Below are positions 7,154-17,300 of a stretch of 34,178 bases of DNA, in pieces. Origin of the DNA: Rikenellaceae bacterium (GTDB taxonomy: Bacteria; Bacteroidota; Bacteroidia; Bacteroidales; Rikenellaceae); contig JAUMXM010000021.1 in the NCBI GenBank assembly GCA_030529085.1, forward strand, positions 1 to 34,178, written 5' to 3'. Below the pieces are notes generated by a model. It was not told where the DNA came from. It saw only the letters and a list, made by a program, of their open reading frames with translations, and made no database searches. Positions within the stretch are counted from its first letter, which is position 1. Every line of letters starts with the position of its first letter. The translations under genes were made by a program, and so were the position numbers.

Positions 7154-8563
7154 TTACGATTTCCAAAAGTAATTTTTACGGGTGAAGGGGTAAGTAATCG
7201 CCATCACCAGCAGGGCAAACAACACGCCCCGCACAAATCCGCACCAAGGGGTCAGGGCGGCCATCCGTTCGATATAGACCGAAAGGCCCGTCAGCACGGC
7301 CAACGGCTGAATCAGGTAGCCCGAGGCCGTATAGGCGAACATCGGATTGGCACCCGAAGCCTCCAAGAAGCGGAAACGAATGCCGAAGCGCAACTCCAAC
7401 ACCAGGGCGGCAATCAAGACAAACGTGGCCATGGCACCCGTCACAAAGAAGTAGCCAATCGTGGCGGGATCCTTCTTGATGCCCCCCTCCAACGGCTCGG
7501 CCAAAAGACCGAGGAAGAGCATCACCACCGCAAGCGACAGCAACGACTTCACAAGGGGCTTTTCGGGACTTGTCATCGAGCGCACCGACCAGGCGGCCGC
7601 ACCGCACAACAAGGCCGACGCAACAACCGTCCACCCCACTTCACGCACAAACAGTCCCCACAACTGCACCCCGATAAGGGCCGCCATCAAGACCACCACT
7701 ACGATATTCCACGCAGGGGTGGCAGTGGGTTTCGACTCGGTAGTCGCCTCGCTCGTTTGGCGGAAGCGGTAGATTAGATCGCCTGCCAACGTACCCGAGA
7801 GGACCATGCAGAGGTATTTCACGAACTCGAAGCGGAACAACCACACGGCCGGCGTCTGTTGCCACAGCCATTGGCACCACGACCCCTCGACCGAGGAGGC
7901 CATCTTCAGCAGTGCCACGCCCGCAATCACCGCCACACGCAACAACCAATTGCCCCGAGTCAGCCAATAGAGCACGGTGCCGAAGAGGGCCATCGAGGCC
8001 AAAATCAGGATGATGATGTCGCTGTGGTGGAGCGAGGTGTTGACCCCGAACAGGGGTTTATAGCAGAGCGTCACGCCAACCAAGGCGGCCAGACCACCCC
8101 AGTTGAGCCAACTGTTGCGGCGACGCTCCATTTGAGGCAGACGCACAAACATCACAAAGAACAAGGCCCACACCCCCAGCGTCGCCAACGCTGCACCCCA
8201 ACGGGGCAGTTCGGAGAGCAACCCCATGCGGGTGTTACCCAAAATGATGGCAAAGGCGGCCAACCAGACAAAGCGGTGTAGCGCACCCAGGGTCACCTGC
8301 CACCCTGTGGCTCCCTGCTCCTCACGGCGACGCAACGCCAACGGCATAGCCGCACCCATCGAGAAGAGGAAGAAGGGGAAGACCAGATCGACCCACGTCA
8401 GACCGGGCACTTCGGGGTTGAAGACAAAGGTCGGAGGCGGCAATTGGGCGTGGAACATCCAGGCCGGCAGTTGGGCATTCCAGAGCATCTGCCCCGAAAC
8501 AACCATACCGATGATGGCCAATGCCCGCAATAGATCAATCGCTGCTACTCGCTTCATCTTCAT
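7154..8563 (-). CDS. DUF5009 / HGSNAT-like membrane acyltransferase
   Basis: 469 residues with about a dozen hydrophobic helices. It begins KRVAAIDLLRALAIIGMVVSGQM and continues with GLTWVDLVFPFFLFSMGAAMPLALRRR, the hallmarks of the DUF5009 / heparan-alpha-glucosaminide N-acetyltransferase-like group. Lysosomal HGSNAT moves an acetyl group from cytosolic acetyl-CoA across the membrane to a terminal glucosamine. A bacterial equivalent could acetylate an amino sugar in the periplasm. The start is one of two ATGs (8563 or 8557); an upstream in-frame TTG is less likely. It lies between a secreted SGNH esterase and the DUF4434 gene. Substrate and direction of acetyl transfer are inference. Confidence 0.75.
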   Translation of the reverse strand: MKMKRVAAIDLLRALAIIGMVVSGQMLWNAQLPAWMFHAQLPPPTFVFNPEVPGLTWVDLVFPFFLFSMGAAMPLALRRREEQGATGWQVTLGALHRFVWLAAFAIILGNTRMGLLSELPRWGAALATLGVWALFFVMFVRLPQMERRRNSWLNWGGLAALVGVTLCYKPLFGVNTSLHHSDIIILILASMALFGTVLYWLTRGNWLLRVAVIAGVALLKMASSVEGSWCQWLWQQTPAVWLFRFEFVKYLCMVLSGTLAGDLIYRFRQTSEATTESKPTATPAWNIVVVVLMAALIGVQLWGLFVREVGWTVVASALLCGAAAWSVRSMTSPEKPLVKSLLSLAVVMLFLGLLAEPLEGGIKKDPATIGYFFVTGAMATFVLIAALVLELRFGIRFRFLEASGANPMFAYTASGYLIQPLAVLTGLSVYIERMAALTPWCGFVRGVLFALLVMAITYPFTRKNYFWKS

Positions 8564-8570
8564 CAAAAAT

Positions 8571-9233
8571 TTACTTACGCAGATACTTCATTTTTTTGAG
8601 GTGGTTCACCCACACCACATAGGCCTCGGGGTGGAGGTGAATACCATCCTTGGTGTACTCCTCACGCAGTTCGTCCTGCTCGTTGTGCAGCAGCTCGGTT
8701 AAATCGACCCACGTCGCCAGCCCCTCGTCGCACATCGCCTTCAGGCGGGCATTCAGCTCACGGGTCTGGGGCTGCTTGTTCTTGATGTAGGGGTAGGCCA
8801 ACACCTCGTTGTTGGGGGTCACCACACTCTGCACATAGACCTTGCACGAGGGGACCTTTTGACGAATCATCTCCAACATTTTGCGGATGTTCGAGGCGAT
8901 CTCCTCGACGGGGCGGTTACCCGAAATGTCGTTCACACCACCCATAAAGAAGATCTTGCGGGGCGAAGACTCCAAAATCTCGGGCAGGCGGGCCAACATA
9001 CCACGGGTATTGTCGCCACCAATGCCGCGATTGACCAGCGGGCGCTCCTTGGTCAAAAAGCCCCACCAAGCCTGCTCGGTGATGCTGTCACCAATCCACA
9101 CCACGGCACCCGTCGGCATCCCCGCCTTCCGGTGGGCAGCCAAACGGCAATCGTAGTAGGCACCGAACTCGGACTGGGCCGAGGCCGACACCATCGCCAC
9201 CAAAGCGGCACACAAGAGCAACAGTCGTTTCAT
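8571..9233 (-). CDS. Secreted SGNH/GDSL hydrolase
   Basis: 220 residues with a signal peptide (MKRLLLLCAALVAMVSASAQ) but no lipobox, so probably periplasmic. All SGNH blocks are visible: WIGDSIT (nucleophile Ser50), NRGIGGDNT (Gly block), GGVNDI (Asn block) and DGIHLHPEAY (Asp and His). Relatives act as acetylhydrolases, carbohydrate deacylases or lysophospholipases. In this operon a sugar O-deacetylase is the most natural role, parallel to the CE2-like esterase at the operon end. It starts 9 bases after the stop of the second GHL10-like gene. Confidence 0.85.
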   Translation of the reverse strand: MKRLLLLCAALVAMVSASAQSEFGAYYDCRLAAHRKAGMPTGAVVWIGDSITEQAWWGFLTKERPLVNRGIGGDNTRGMLARLPEILESSPRKIFFMGGVNDISGNRPVEEIASNIRKMLEMIRQKVPSCKVYVQSVVTPNNEVLAYPYIKNKQPQTRELNARLKAMCDEGLATWVDLTELLHNEQDELREEYTKDGIHLHPEAYVVWVNHLKKMKYLRK

Positions 9234-9242
9234 AGCGAAGGA

Positions 9243-10910
9243 TTACATAGCCGCCTTCACCTGGTCGATACCGGCCTTGGCATACGACCACGTGTTGGCC
9301 TTCTTGAGGTGAATCATATCGAAGAGGAAGTAACCGTTGCAGGCGTCGTAGCAAGCCTTCACCGAGTTGGTAATAGCCTCGTACTCCTGCTCGTCGGTGT
9401 ACTTATCCGAGCTGTCCCAGTTGCCCACATCCGGGCCACCGCATACGAGCGGGCACGAGCCTGCCGTATATTTCATTGCCAGCGAGCAGAAGCCCTGCAT
9501 CGTCCACTCCGACGAGCCATAGACACTGCCCGGCGAGGCGTAAGCACCAATCAACATATGGTCCATCACGTCGGCATAACCGAAGTTCTTGTACTCGGGC
9601 GTAGCCCACGTAAACGAAGCCGAGGTGTTGAAGTTGGGGCTTGCCCAGTTTACACCCACATCGTAGTAGGTGCTGTACCAACCACCTACATAGACACCGA
9701 ACTTGACGGTCGAATTGACGGCACGCACCGCCTCCTTGGCCTTGGTCATAAAGTCGTGGATAGTCTTGGCACGGAACTCCAACCACTTCTTCAGGTGCTT
9801 GTGCTCGTAGGGCATATCGGTCGTAATGGTGCCCGTGTGGCCTGCCGGCATCACATCGTCGGGCAACGTAACCGTCTCACCCACATACTCCTCAAAGGCC
9901 TTCTTGGTGATGTCCGAGAAGTCGCTCATCATCGAGTCGTAACGACCACGGTCGAGAATGATACCGTCCAGATCCTTGTAGGCAGCCAGGTCCTTCAACA
10001 GGTCGAGGAGGTAGTTCTGCACATCGGGGTGGAGGGGGTTGAAGAAGAAGGTCGTCTCGTCGGTATCGAGCGTGTTCTTCAGACCCGACTTCGTATTGAG
10101 GGTCGTAGCCCACTCCTTCTTCGAGGAGTCACGCACCAGCACACCCTGCGAGCCGAGGTTCGACTTGTTACCGCCGACCATCGTGTTGAAACCTGCGTGG
10201 ATGCGCAGACCCAACTCGTGACCAATCTCGATGAAGGCACCCAGGTAGTCGAAGTCGGCCGTACGCTCAATCTTCTTGTAGCCCTGGTTGGTCACCCAGG
10301 CACCCAGCCAAGCCACCTGCTGGCAGTGGTCGCTCTTGAAAAGCACGTCGCCATTCGTGGGACGTACATCCACCACCACATCCGTGAAGCCGGTCTCCTT
10401 GGCCAGCGTCAGGTCGCGACGAATGTTGTCCTTGCTGTTGGCAAAGTCGGGGAAGTTGGCAGCGGCATCGACCCAGATATACATCGGGTTGGTAGCCGGA
10501 GCGGGAGGTGCGGGGGCCTCGATGGTGGACATCTTGATGGCCGAAATGGCCACCTTGTCACCACGGCGTACCGCCGCATAGATATTGTGCTCGGTCTGGG
10601 GGAAGAGCCCCTCGGCACGGTAGCTCTTGGCCTCAACAGCATCGGCTGCCACACCCTGGGCAATCACCTCCGAAGCCGAAAGTTGCACATCGTCATCAAC
10701 CGTCTCGAGTATCAGGTAGGCGCACTCGTCGGCATTCTGCGGAGCAATGGTAAACTCCAGCGCAGCCGACTCCGAAGCACCGGGCGTGATGGTCACAGCG
10801 GGCATCGGCTCCACATCGGGACGAGCCGGGAAGTCGTAAATCGGATTGCTCTCATCCGTACAGGCAACCAAAGCGGCAGCCAGACCAATAGTGAAGAGAA
10901 TTTTTTTCAT
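9243..10910 (-). CDS. GHL10-like glycosidase lipoprotein with N-terminal Fn3-like module
   Basis: 555 residues. The lipobox (LVAC, then TDESNP) predicts a surface lipoprotein. Residues about 35-135 form an Fn3-like beta module (VTITPG ... YRAEGLFPQTEHNIYAAV) that closely resembles the N-terminus of the NAGPA-type protein of the same operon. An alanine/proline linker leads to a TIM-barrel domain starting PMYIWVDAAANF. It contains FTDVVVDVRPTNGDVLF, LGLRIHAGFN and DGIILDRGRYDSMMSDFS. The last block, with its D-R-RYD acids, is shared with the paralogue at 17615-18964 and resembles family-10-like (GHL10/YngK) glycosidases. Substrate is unknown. A conserved hairpin precedes the gene. Confidence 0.65.
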   Translation of the reverse strand: MKKILFTIGLAAALVACTDESNPIYDFPARPDVEPMPAVTITPGASESAALEFTIAPQNADECAYLILETVDDDVQLSASEVIAQGVAADAVEAKSYRAEGLFPQTEHNIYAAVRRGDKVAISAIKMSTIEAPAPPAPATNPMYIWVDAAANFPDFANSKDNIRRDLTLAKETGFTDVVVDVRPTNGDVLFKSDHCQQVAWLGAWVTNQGYKKIERTADFDYLGAFIEIGHELGLRIHAGFNTMVGGNKSNLGSQGVLVRDSSKKEWATTLNTKSGLKNTLDTDETTFFFNPLHPDVQNYLLDLLKDLAAYKDLDGIILDRGRYDSMMSDFSDITKKAFEEYVGETVTLPDDVMPAGHTGTITTDMPYEHKHLKKWLEFRAKTIHDFMTKAKEAVRAVNSTVKFGVYVGGWYSTYYDVGVNWASPNFNTSASFTWATPEYKNFGYADVMDHMLIGAYASPGSVYGSSEWTMQGFCSLAMKYTAGSCPLVCGGPDVGNWDSSDKYTDEQEYEAITNSVKACYDACNGYFLFDMIHLKKANTWSYAKAGIDQVKAAM

Positions 10911-10941
10911 TGTAGTTTGGTTTTTTATCGTGTTTTTGCAC

Positions 10942-10967
10942 CCATAGCCCCACCCAAGGGGCTATGG
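10942..10967 (-). promoter_or_regulatory. Intra-operon hairpin shared with the second DUF5018-like gene
   Basis: CCATAGCCCC and GGGGCTATGG form a perfect 10-bp stem with a 6-base loop. It begins 12 bases after the stop of the upstream DUF5018-like gene and lies 31 bases before the GHL10-like start. The same stem, with one loop base changed and the same orientation, follows the other DUF5018-like gene (25625-25650). No U-tract follows, so mRNA processing, stabilisation or partial attenuation is more likely than full termination. Confidence 0.75.
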
Positions 10968-10979
10968 ATAAAGTCGCTG

Positions 10980-12728
10980 TTACTGGGCGATGCAGTCAAA
11001 CTGCACACAACCCACATAACCGTTGCAGAACATAAAGTAGCCATACATAAAGTAGCCGTCCTTCGAGACGTGCAACTTCACATCCTGGATGGCGTTGCTG
11101 TTCACACCGTCGTTGGCACGACCGCCATAGAAGCCGTAGCAATTACTATTGTCGTTACCGTCGTCGTTATTGAGGTTGAAGATGGTGCAGTCGGGATAAG
11201 CCATCAGACCCGTTGCGGTATCCTGCTCCAACGAGCCGGAGAAGGTCTGCGGATACTTCGCCTCGAAGACCCACATATCACCCGCAACACCCCACGTGAA
11301 GAAGCTCTCCATCGTGGCAGCCACGTAGTTCACACCGTTGAACGGAATGGCATCAACAGCCTTCATACCCTCGTTGCCCGACAGCACACCATCGATGAAG
11401 GTCTGGGCCGTGTTGTTCGTACCATCGACCCACGTCAGTTTGTTCATCGAGTAACCGCAGGCCAGGAAGTCCGACGTCAGCTCCGTACCCAGACGGATGG
11501 CATCGCCGTTGGTCCAACCGCCAACACCCGAAATCTGGCACCAATAGGGGTTGTTATCCACCGTCTGACCACCCTTCACCTGCCAGGTGATGGTCGAGGT
11601 CGTACCCGTCGAGGTCCAACCGCAGTAGGCCGCCTGAACCGTTGCATCGCCATAGACATCACCCCATACCGAGATGTGGTCGCCATAGACATCCGTCGTC
11701 GGGAACTCGATGAAGAGCTCGGGCGTCGAGTTGATGTCACGCATACGCCATACACGGAATACGCCGCCATCGTCGGGCACACGGTTGTTGATCAGCAGGT
11801 GACCCTTGTGGTCCGAGGTCATATAGTAGCTCGACGTGGCACCCTTGATCGAACCGAGGTTGATGGTACCCACCACAGCACCCGTCTTGGCATCGAGTAC
11901 GATGGGATCCTCACCCTTGGTGTTGATGATAAGGTGGTCGTCGGTCGTGGCGATACCGGTCGTAGCGTTGAGCGTCGAGACACCCACCTGCGACAACTTG
12001 GCCGTCCACAGCATCTTGGCACTACCCGAACGCACACCACCCTCAACGCGGGCAGGCTCGGTTTGCTGCAGTACCCAATCACGCTTCGTGACACCATCCT
12101 GGGCAATCACCGTAAACTTCTTGGGCTCGGAGGGCGAGCACCAGAAGGCGGTCTTCGAGGGGTCGGGAACGATGGTGGCGTGGGGCGAAATGACCGCCTC
12201 ACCAAAGACATTCTGCAGCTCCTCGAAGTAGATGAGCGACGCCGTACCACCCGCCTTGTCAATCACAGCCGACAGACCCAGCGAGGGAATCGAGAAGCTC
12301 TCGATGTCGCAAGCCGAACTCTTGGCCAGCGTGGCCTTGATGGTCCATACGCTCTTCTCCTTCTTCTGGTCGGTGAGCGTCACGGTATAGGTCTGGCTCA
12401 AATCGATGGTCGTCAGCATCGGCTCCAACGTAGCGTTGTCGTCGAGGTTGAACAGCGCCCACACCTTCGGGTAGTCCTCCAGACGCTGTACGTTGTCCGA
12501 CTCGACGGGCAGCGTATAGGGCACCTGGATGGTGATAAGGTGTTTGTCGTAATCAATTTTACTCGCAAAGCCCGAGGCATCGGCCGTGTGATAGCCCTCC
12601 CAGGTGGGATAGACCGTCAGGTTGTTGATGCCTTTGTTGGCGATCGCCGGAATAAACTCCTCCGGCTTCTGGCACGCCGTGAAGGGAAGCACGACGGCCA
12701 ATAACATCCAAAATATACTCTTTTTCAT
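10980..12728 (-). CDS. DUF5018-like surface glycan-binding lipoprotein
   Basis: 582 residues from the ATG at 12728, which begins a lipoprotein signal (VVLPFTAC, then QKPEEF). A longer frame to 12797 would overlap SusD. Residues about 25-200 contain repeated beta-sandwich segments with YTVTLTDQKKEKSVWTIKA, as in DUF5018 proteins. The C-terminal 350 or so residues form a probable beta-propeller-like domain with WGDVYGDATVQAAY and a closing HVSKDGYFMYGYFMFCNGYVGCVQFDC. That domain is clearly homologous to the C-terminus of the lipoprotein at 23446-25593. Directly after SusD, this is the expected position for a surface glycan-binding protein. It starts 13 bases after the SusD stop. Confidence 0.7.
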   Translation of the reverse strand: MKKSIFWMLLAVVLPFTACQKPEEFIPAIANKGINNLTVYPTWEGYHTADASGFASKIDYDKHLITIQVPYTLPVESDNVQRLEDYPKVWALFNLDDNATLEPMLTTIDLSQTYTVTLTDQKKEKSVWTIKATLAKSSACDIESFSIPSLGLSAVIDKAGGTASLIYFEELQNVFGEAVISPHATIVPDPSKTAFWCSPSEPKKFTVIAQDGVTKRDWVLQQTEPARVEGGVRSGSAKMLWTAKLSQVGVSTLNATTGIATTDDHLIINTKGEDPIVLDAKTGAVVGTINLGSIKGATSSYYMTSDHKGHLLINNRVPDDGGVFRVWRMRDINSTPELFIEFPTTDVYGDHISVWGDVYGDATVQAAYCGWTSTGTTSTITWQVKGGQTVDNNPYWCQISGVGGWTNGDAIRLGTELTSDFLACGYSMNKLTWVDGTNNTAQTFIDGVLSGNEGMKAVDAIPFNGVNYVAATMESFFTWGVAGDMWVFEAKYPQTFSGSLEQDTATGLMAYPDCTIFNLNNDDGNDNSNCYGFYGGRANDGVNSNAIQDVKLHVSKDGYFMYGYFMFCNGYVGCVQFDCIAQ

Positions 12729-12741
12729 CGTCGTAGCTCTT

Positions 12742-14385
12742 TTAGAAATTCCACTCGGGGAACTGTTCAATCGCGTTGTTGTTCTGCAACTCGGCATCGG
12801 GAATCGGCAGGCGATACATACGATTCAGGAACTTGCGGTCCTGACCATCGACATCGACATACTGATAGCGGTAGCCCGAGCCCTCCTTCGTGATCTTCAG
12901 ACCGTGGGTGCGGTAGCCCGTATAGGCCTCCTCCGAAAGACGCCAACGGCGCATATCCCACCACAGGTGACCCTCGTAGGCCAGCTCGATCTTGCGCTCG
13001 TGGATAAGTGCCTCGAAGGCCTCGTCGCCCGTCAGGGTGGTGTCGGTCGGCAGACCTACACGGCTACGAATCTTGGCAATGTGGCCCATCGCTACATCGT
13101 AGTGACCCAGACGCATCTCGGCCTCGGCCAGGTTGAGCAGCACCTCAGCCAGACGAAGCTCTACCCACGTCGAGGTCGAAGCCACGTTCGTCAGGTCGAG
13201 GTTCGACTCCTGGCGGAACTTACGCATATAGTAACCCGTCACGGTCTTGCCGTAGGGATAAGGCTCTACGCCGTAATCGACGTAAGTACCATACTTACCA
13301 TCGACGCAGCACTCCAGCTCCACGCCCTTCCACACGGCACCGTTGTAGAGCACCGTAGCAGCAAAGCGAGGCTCCAACTTCTCGTAGGGAGGATACTCGG
13401 TCGTACCCTCGGCCGAATGCCACTTCGACCAATCGACCTTCGAGCCATCCTTTGCCTCGTAGCTCTCGACCATCTCCTGCGTAGGAGCGGCACCACCGGC
13501 CGTGGTGTACTCGTGGTACATACACATATAGCGGTCCCAATAGTGGTTGGGGCCCGTTACCTGGTAGTTGAACTCCAGAATCGACTCCGTGTTGCCACCC
13601 TTCGTAGCAGCCTCGTACGAGGGAGCCAACGCATAGCCCAACTTGAGGACCTCTTCGGCAGCAGTCTTGGCATCGCCCCAACGCTCGGCATAGAGCATGG
13701 CACGCGACAACAGGGCATAAGCAGCACCCTTCGTTACACGACCCGAGTTCTGGGCGTTCCACTCCTGGGGCAGATTCTGGGCGGCAAACATCAGCTCGTC
13801 GTAGATATACTGCCAGGTCTCGCTAACCGACGTAAGAGGGGTATTCTTCACCGTCTCGGCCAGGCTCTTGAAGATGATCACCTGACCACCGTGACGCTTC
13901 GCCAGTTGGAAGTAGAGGAAGGCACGGAAGAAACGGGCCTGAGCCTCGTAGAGGGTGTTCACCTCGGCCGTGTAGGTCGAGTAGTTCTCCATGGCGGCCA
14001 AGAACTCGTTGATGCGGCGAATGCGGGTGTAGGTATCGGTCCAGCAATCGAGCATCGAACCCGCACTCGACATCGTCTCGGGGGTGAATACATAGTAGTT
14101 CGAGTCACCGGCACGGTTACCCAGAATGGGCGAGCCATACTTGAACGTATCGGTCAGACCCTCGGTAAGGTTACCTTGGAACTGCTGATCGCCAAACTGG
14201 CCATAGATGGAGATGTACTCGTAGAAATTGTTGATATACAAATCGGTTGCCTCCTGCGACTCCCACGCCGACTTGTCCGACACACGGTCGGTGGGCGTGA
14301 GCTCCAACCAGTCGTTACAACTCGTCAATCCGAGCGCCGTGAACGACAAGAGCAGGGTTAAAATTCTCGTTTTCATAGTTTTCAT
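12742..14385 (-). CDS. SusD/RagB family outer-membrane lipoprotein
   Basis: 547 residues. The lipobox GLTSC is followed by NDWLELTPTDRVSDKSAWES, the standard SusD opening. The tetratricopeptide-rich middle includes LYEAQARFFRAFLYFQLAKRHGG, AAYALLSRAMLYAERW and WVELRLAEVLLNLAEAEMRLG. The C-terminal RagB-type segment is GHLWWDMRRWR, ending in LPIPDAELQNNNAIEQFPEW. SusD caps the SusC channel and binds the glycan outside the cell. Starts at 14385 and 14376 (MKTMKTR) are equivalent; the downstream one leaves a 19-base gap to SusC. The glycan bound cannot be deduced from sequence. Confidence 0.97.
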   Translation of the reverse strand: MKTMKTRILTLLLSFTALGLTSCNDWLELTPTDRVSDKSAWESQEATDLYINNFYEYISIYGQFGDQQFQGNLTEGLTDTFKYGSPILGNRAGDSNYYVFTPETMSSAGSMLDCWTDTYTRIRRINEFLAAMENYSTYTAEVNTLYEAQARFFRAFLYFQLAKRHGGQVIIFKSLAETVKNTPLTSVSETWQYIYDELMFAAQNLPQEWNAQNSGRVTKGAAYALLSRAMLYAERWGDAKTAAEEVLKLGYALAPSYEAATKGGNTESILEFNYQVTGPNHYWDRYMCMYHEYTTAGGAAPTQEMVESYEAKDGSKVDWSKWHSAEGTTEYPPYEKLEPRFAATVLYNGAVWKGVELECCVDGKYGTYVDYGVEPYPYGKTVTGYYMRKFRQESNLDLTNVASTSTWVELRLAEVLLNLAEAEMRLGHYDVAMGHIAKIRSRVGLPTDTTLTGDEAFEALIHERKIELAYEGHLWWDMRRWRLSEEAYTGYRTHGLKITKEGSGYRYQYVDVDGQDRKFLNRMYRLPIPDAELQNNNAIEQFPEWNF

Positions 14386-14395
14386 AGTTTTCGGA

Positions 14396-17300
14396 TTAGA
14401 GCGTAATGTTCAAACCTACCGACATCACACGCTGCTGCGGGTAGTAACCGTTGTTCACACTCGGCAGCTCGGGGTCGATGTTATACTTGCCCACGTGGCT
14501 GAATGTCAAGAGGTTCGAGCCCTCGACATAGATGCGCAGCTTGCGGATACCGGCCTTGCGCGTCAGCTTCTCGGGCAGCGTGTAACCAATCTGGGCCGTC
14601 TTCAGACGCAGGTAGTCACCCGGACGATACCAGCGGGTCGAAGAGTAGGCGTTGTTCGACGACGAAGCCAACGACAGACGGGGGAAGTAGGCACCCGTAT
14701 TCTCGGGTGTCCACGAGTTCTCAACCAGATAGAGCGGCGAGTTACCGTCGTGGTAGAAGGGCTTGGTCATCGAGGTGTTGTCCATAATACCGCCATCATA
14801 AACACCCGTCAGTGCGATGGTCGAGCCAACAGCACCCTGCAACAGGAAGTTCAGGTCGATGCCCTTCCACTCGGCGTTGAAGGCCAAACCGGCCGTGAAC
14901 TTGGGATAGATACTCGTACCTACATAACCACGGTCCTGCTCGTACGAAATTTTGCCGTCACCGTTGCGGTCGATGTACTTAATATCACCCACACGAACAT
15001 CCTTACCAATCATCGTGGGCGAGTTCTCAACCTCTTCCCAGCTCTGGAACAGACCATCGTCGATGAAACCAATCACCGAGCCAACCTCCTTGCCCGTCAG
15101 CTTCTGATAGTCGGGGGCATTGGCGGCATCGCCCGAGTAGAGCAGCCAACGACGCTTGGCATACGAACCCATAAACTTGATGCCGTACGAGAAGTCACGA
15201 CCCACACGGTTGTTGTGCGAAAGGGTCAAATCGAAACCGCGCACATCCTGCTTGTTCTTGTTCTCCCAAGCGGGGAAGTAACCACCCACCGAGGGAGGAT
15301 AGGCACCCGATGCGCTGGCCAGCATATCATATTTATAGGTATAGAAGACGTCGGCCTCAACACCCAGCTTGCCACCCCAGAAGGTTGCATCGACACCGAT
15401 GTTGTAGTTCAGGTTCTTCTCCCACGAGATATTGGGGTTGGACACCGACGTGGTGTAGATGCTCTGCTGACCGGCACCACCGATGATGATGGCGTTACCG
15501 TCCGAAATCGACATCGAGTTCAGGTACTGGTAGGCGCTCACGGCCGACGTACCCGTCAGACCGATACCACCACGCAGCTTGAGGTTATCGACCCACTCGG
15601 CACCAAACCACTTCTCCTCCGAGATACGCCAACCGGCCGAAGCGGCGGGGAAGAAGCCCCAACGCGAGCCGTTCATACCCGAGAAGAGGTAGGTACCGTC
15701 GTAGCGACCCGACAGCTCGATGTAGATGCGGTTGTCGAAGTCGTAGTTCAGACGAGCCACGAAGCCCACCTGACGCGAGCGGTTCGACGTACCGCCAATG
15801 GCACGCTTGTCGCTCGAAGCATCACCGAAGTTGAGCTCGGGCAGATTCTCGAACAACAGATCGTACATACGACCATAGTGGTTGTTCGACTTGTAGTCGC
15901 GCGTCTCCATCAGGGCCAAGGCAGCCACGCGGTGCTTACCGAACGTGTTGTCGTACGAAAGCGAGGTCTGCGTGATACCGTAGTAGGTGTAGTACGAAGC
16001 CTCCTGCAACGAGGTCTCCGAGCCCAGGCCCGAATAGGTGCTGCCCACCGTGTAGTTCATCTTGCTGATGTAGCCGTTCTCGTCGTACGAGAAGTTGGCC
16101 AATGCCAAATCGTAGGGGGTCGAGAAGGCCTTGGTGTGCTGGAAGGTCATATCGTACGAAGCGAAGAACTTGGCCGACAGACCCTTCACCCACGGCAGAT
16201 CCCAACGCAACGAGATGTTGGGCTGAATGTAGGTGGCACGGCTCTTATACGAACCCGACTCCTCATAGGCAGCCACGGGGTTTACCGTAGCCGAGGCAGT
16301 CGGCGTGGCGGTGTGGTACTCCACGCCGTCGATGGTTACCTTCTCGGGAACGTAGGGGTGTACACGCATTGCCTGCTGTGCCACGTTGTTCCAAGCCGAA
16401 GGATCGGCCGAGTAGGTCGGCTGGTCGTGGTCCTGAATACGGCCTGCCACACCCACCTCCAGGGTAAGGTTCTTGGCAATCTTGGTCGAGAGGTTGGCAC
16501 GAGCCGTATAGCGACGAAAGTTGAAGTTATCGACGTTACCCTTCTGGTCGAACATACCCACCGAAGCAAAGTAGTTCATCTGGTCGTTACCGCCGTTGGC
16601 CGAGAGGGTGTGCGACATCGTCGTACCCACGCCAAAGACCTTGTCGTACCAATCGGTGTTACCCCAACCATTGCGCTCGTTGAGCATATCCTGCACGATG
16701 TCGGCCGTGAAGATGGGCTGCTTGCCATCCAACTCAAGGGCCTTGTTGTACCAATAGGCATAACCCGGACCATCCAACAGATCCATCGGGTTGGCATTCG
16801 AGCTGACACCAAACGTACCCTTGTACGAAATGGTCGATTCGCCCTTCTGGCCACGCTTCGTGGTCACGATGATAACCGTGTTACCATCCAGACCATAGAC
16901 GGCAGCAGCCGAGGCATCCTTCAGAATCGAGATCGACTCGATATCCTCGGGGTTGATCTGGTTGATGTCACGAGGCACACCATCGACGATGTAGAGCACC
17001 GACTGACCGCGCACCATGATCGACGAACCATCGGCACCGGGCTGACCCGAGGTCTGCACAGCCGTCACACCGGCCACACGACCTGCCAACATATTCGTTA
17101 CGTCGCCCACGGGAGCCTTCTCAAGCTCCTCGCCCGAGATCTGCGAAATGGCAGCCGTTACCGAGGCCTTCTTCTGCACACCGTAACCTACAACCACCAC
17201 ATCTTCGATGATCTCGGCGTCGCTCTTAAGCACCACCTCCAGATTCGTGACACCATTGACAGGCACGGTCACGGTCTGATAGCCGATGAACGAGATCTGC

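Noticed and set aside
8859-12704. 1281-residue plus-strand open frame
   Set aside because: It runs antisense across the SGNH, GHL10-like and DUF5018-like genes. It has no domain, and its His/Arg/Val-rich, low-meaning sequence is what the opposite strand of G+C-rich genes with few TCA/TTA/CTA triplets produces.
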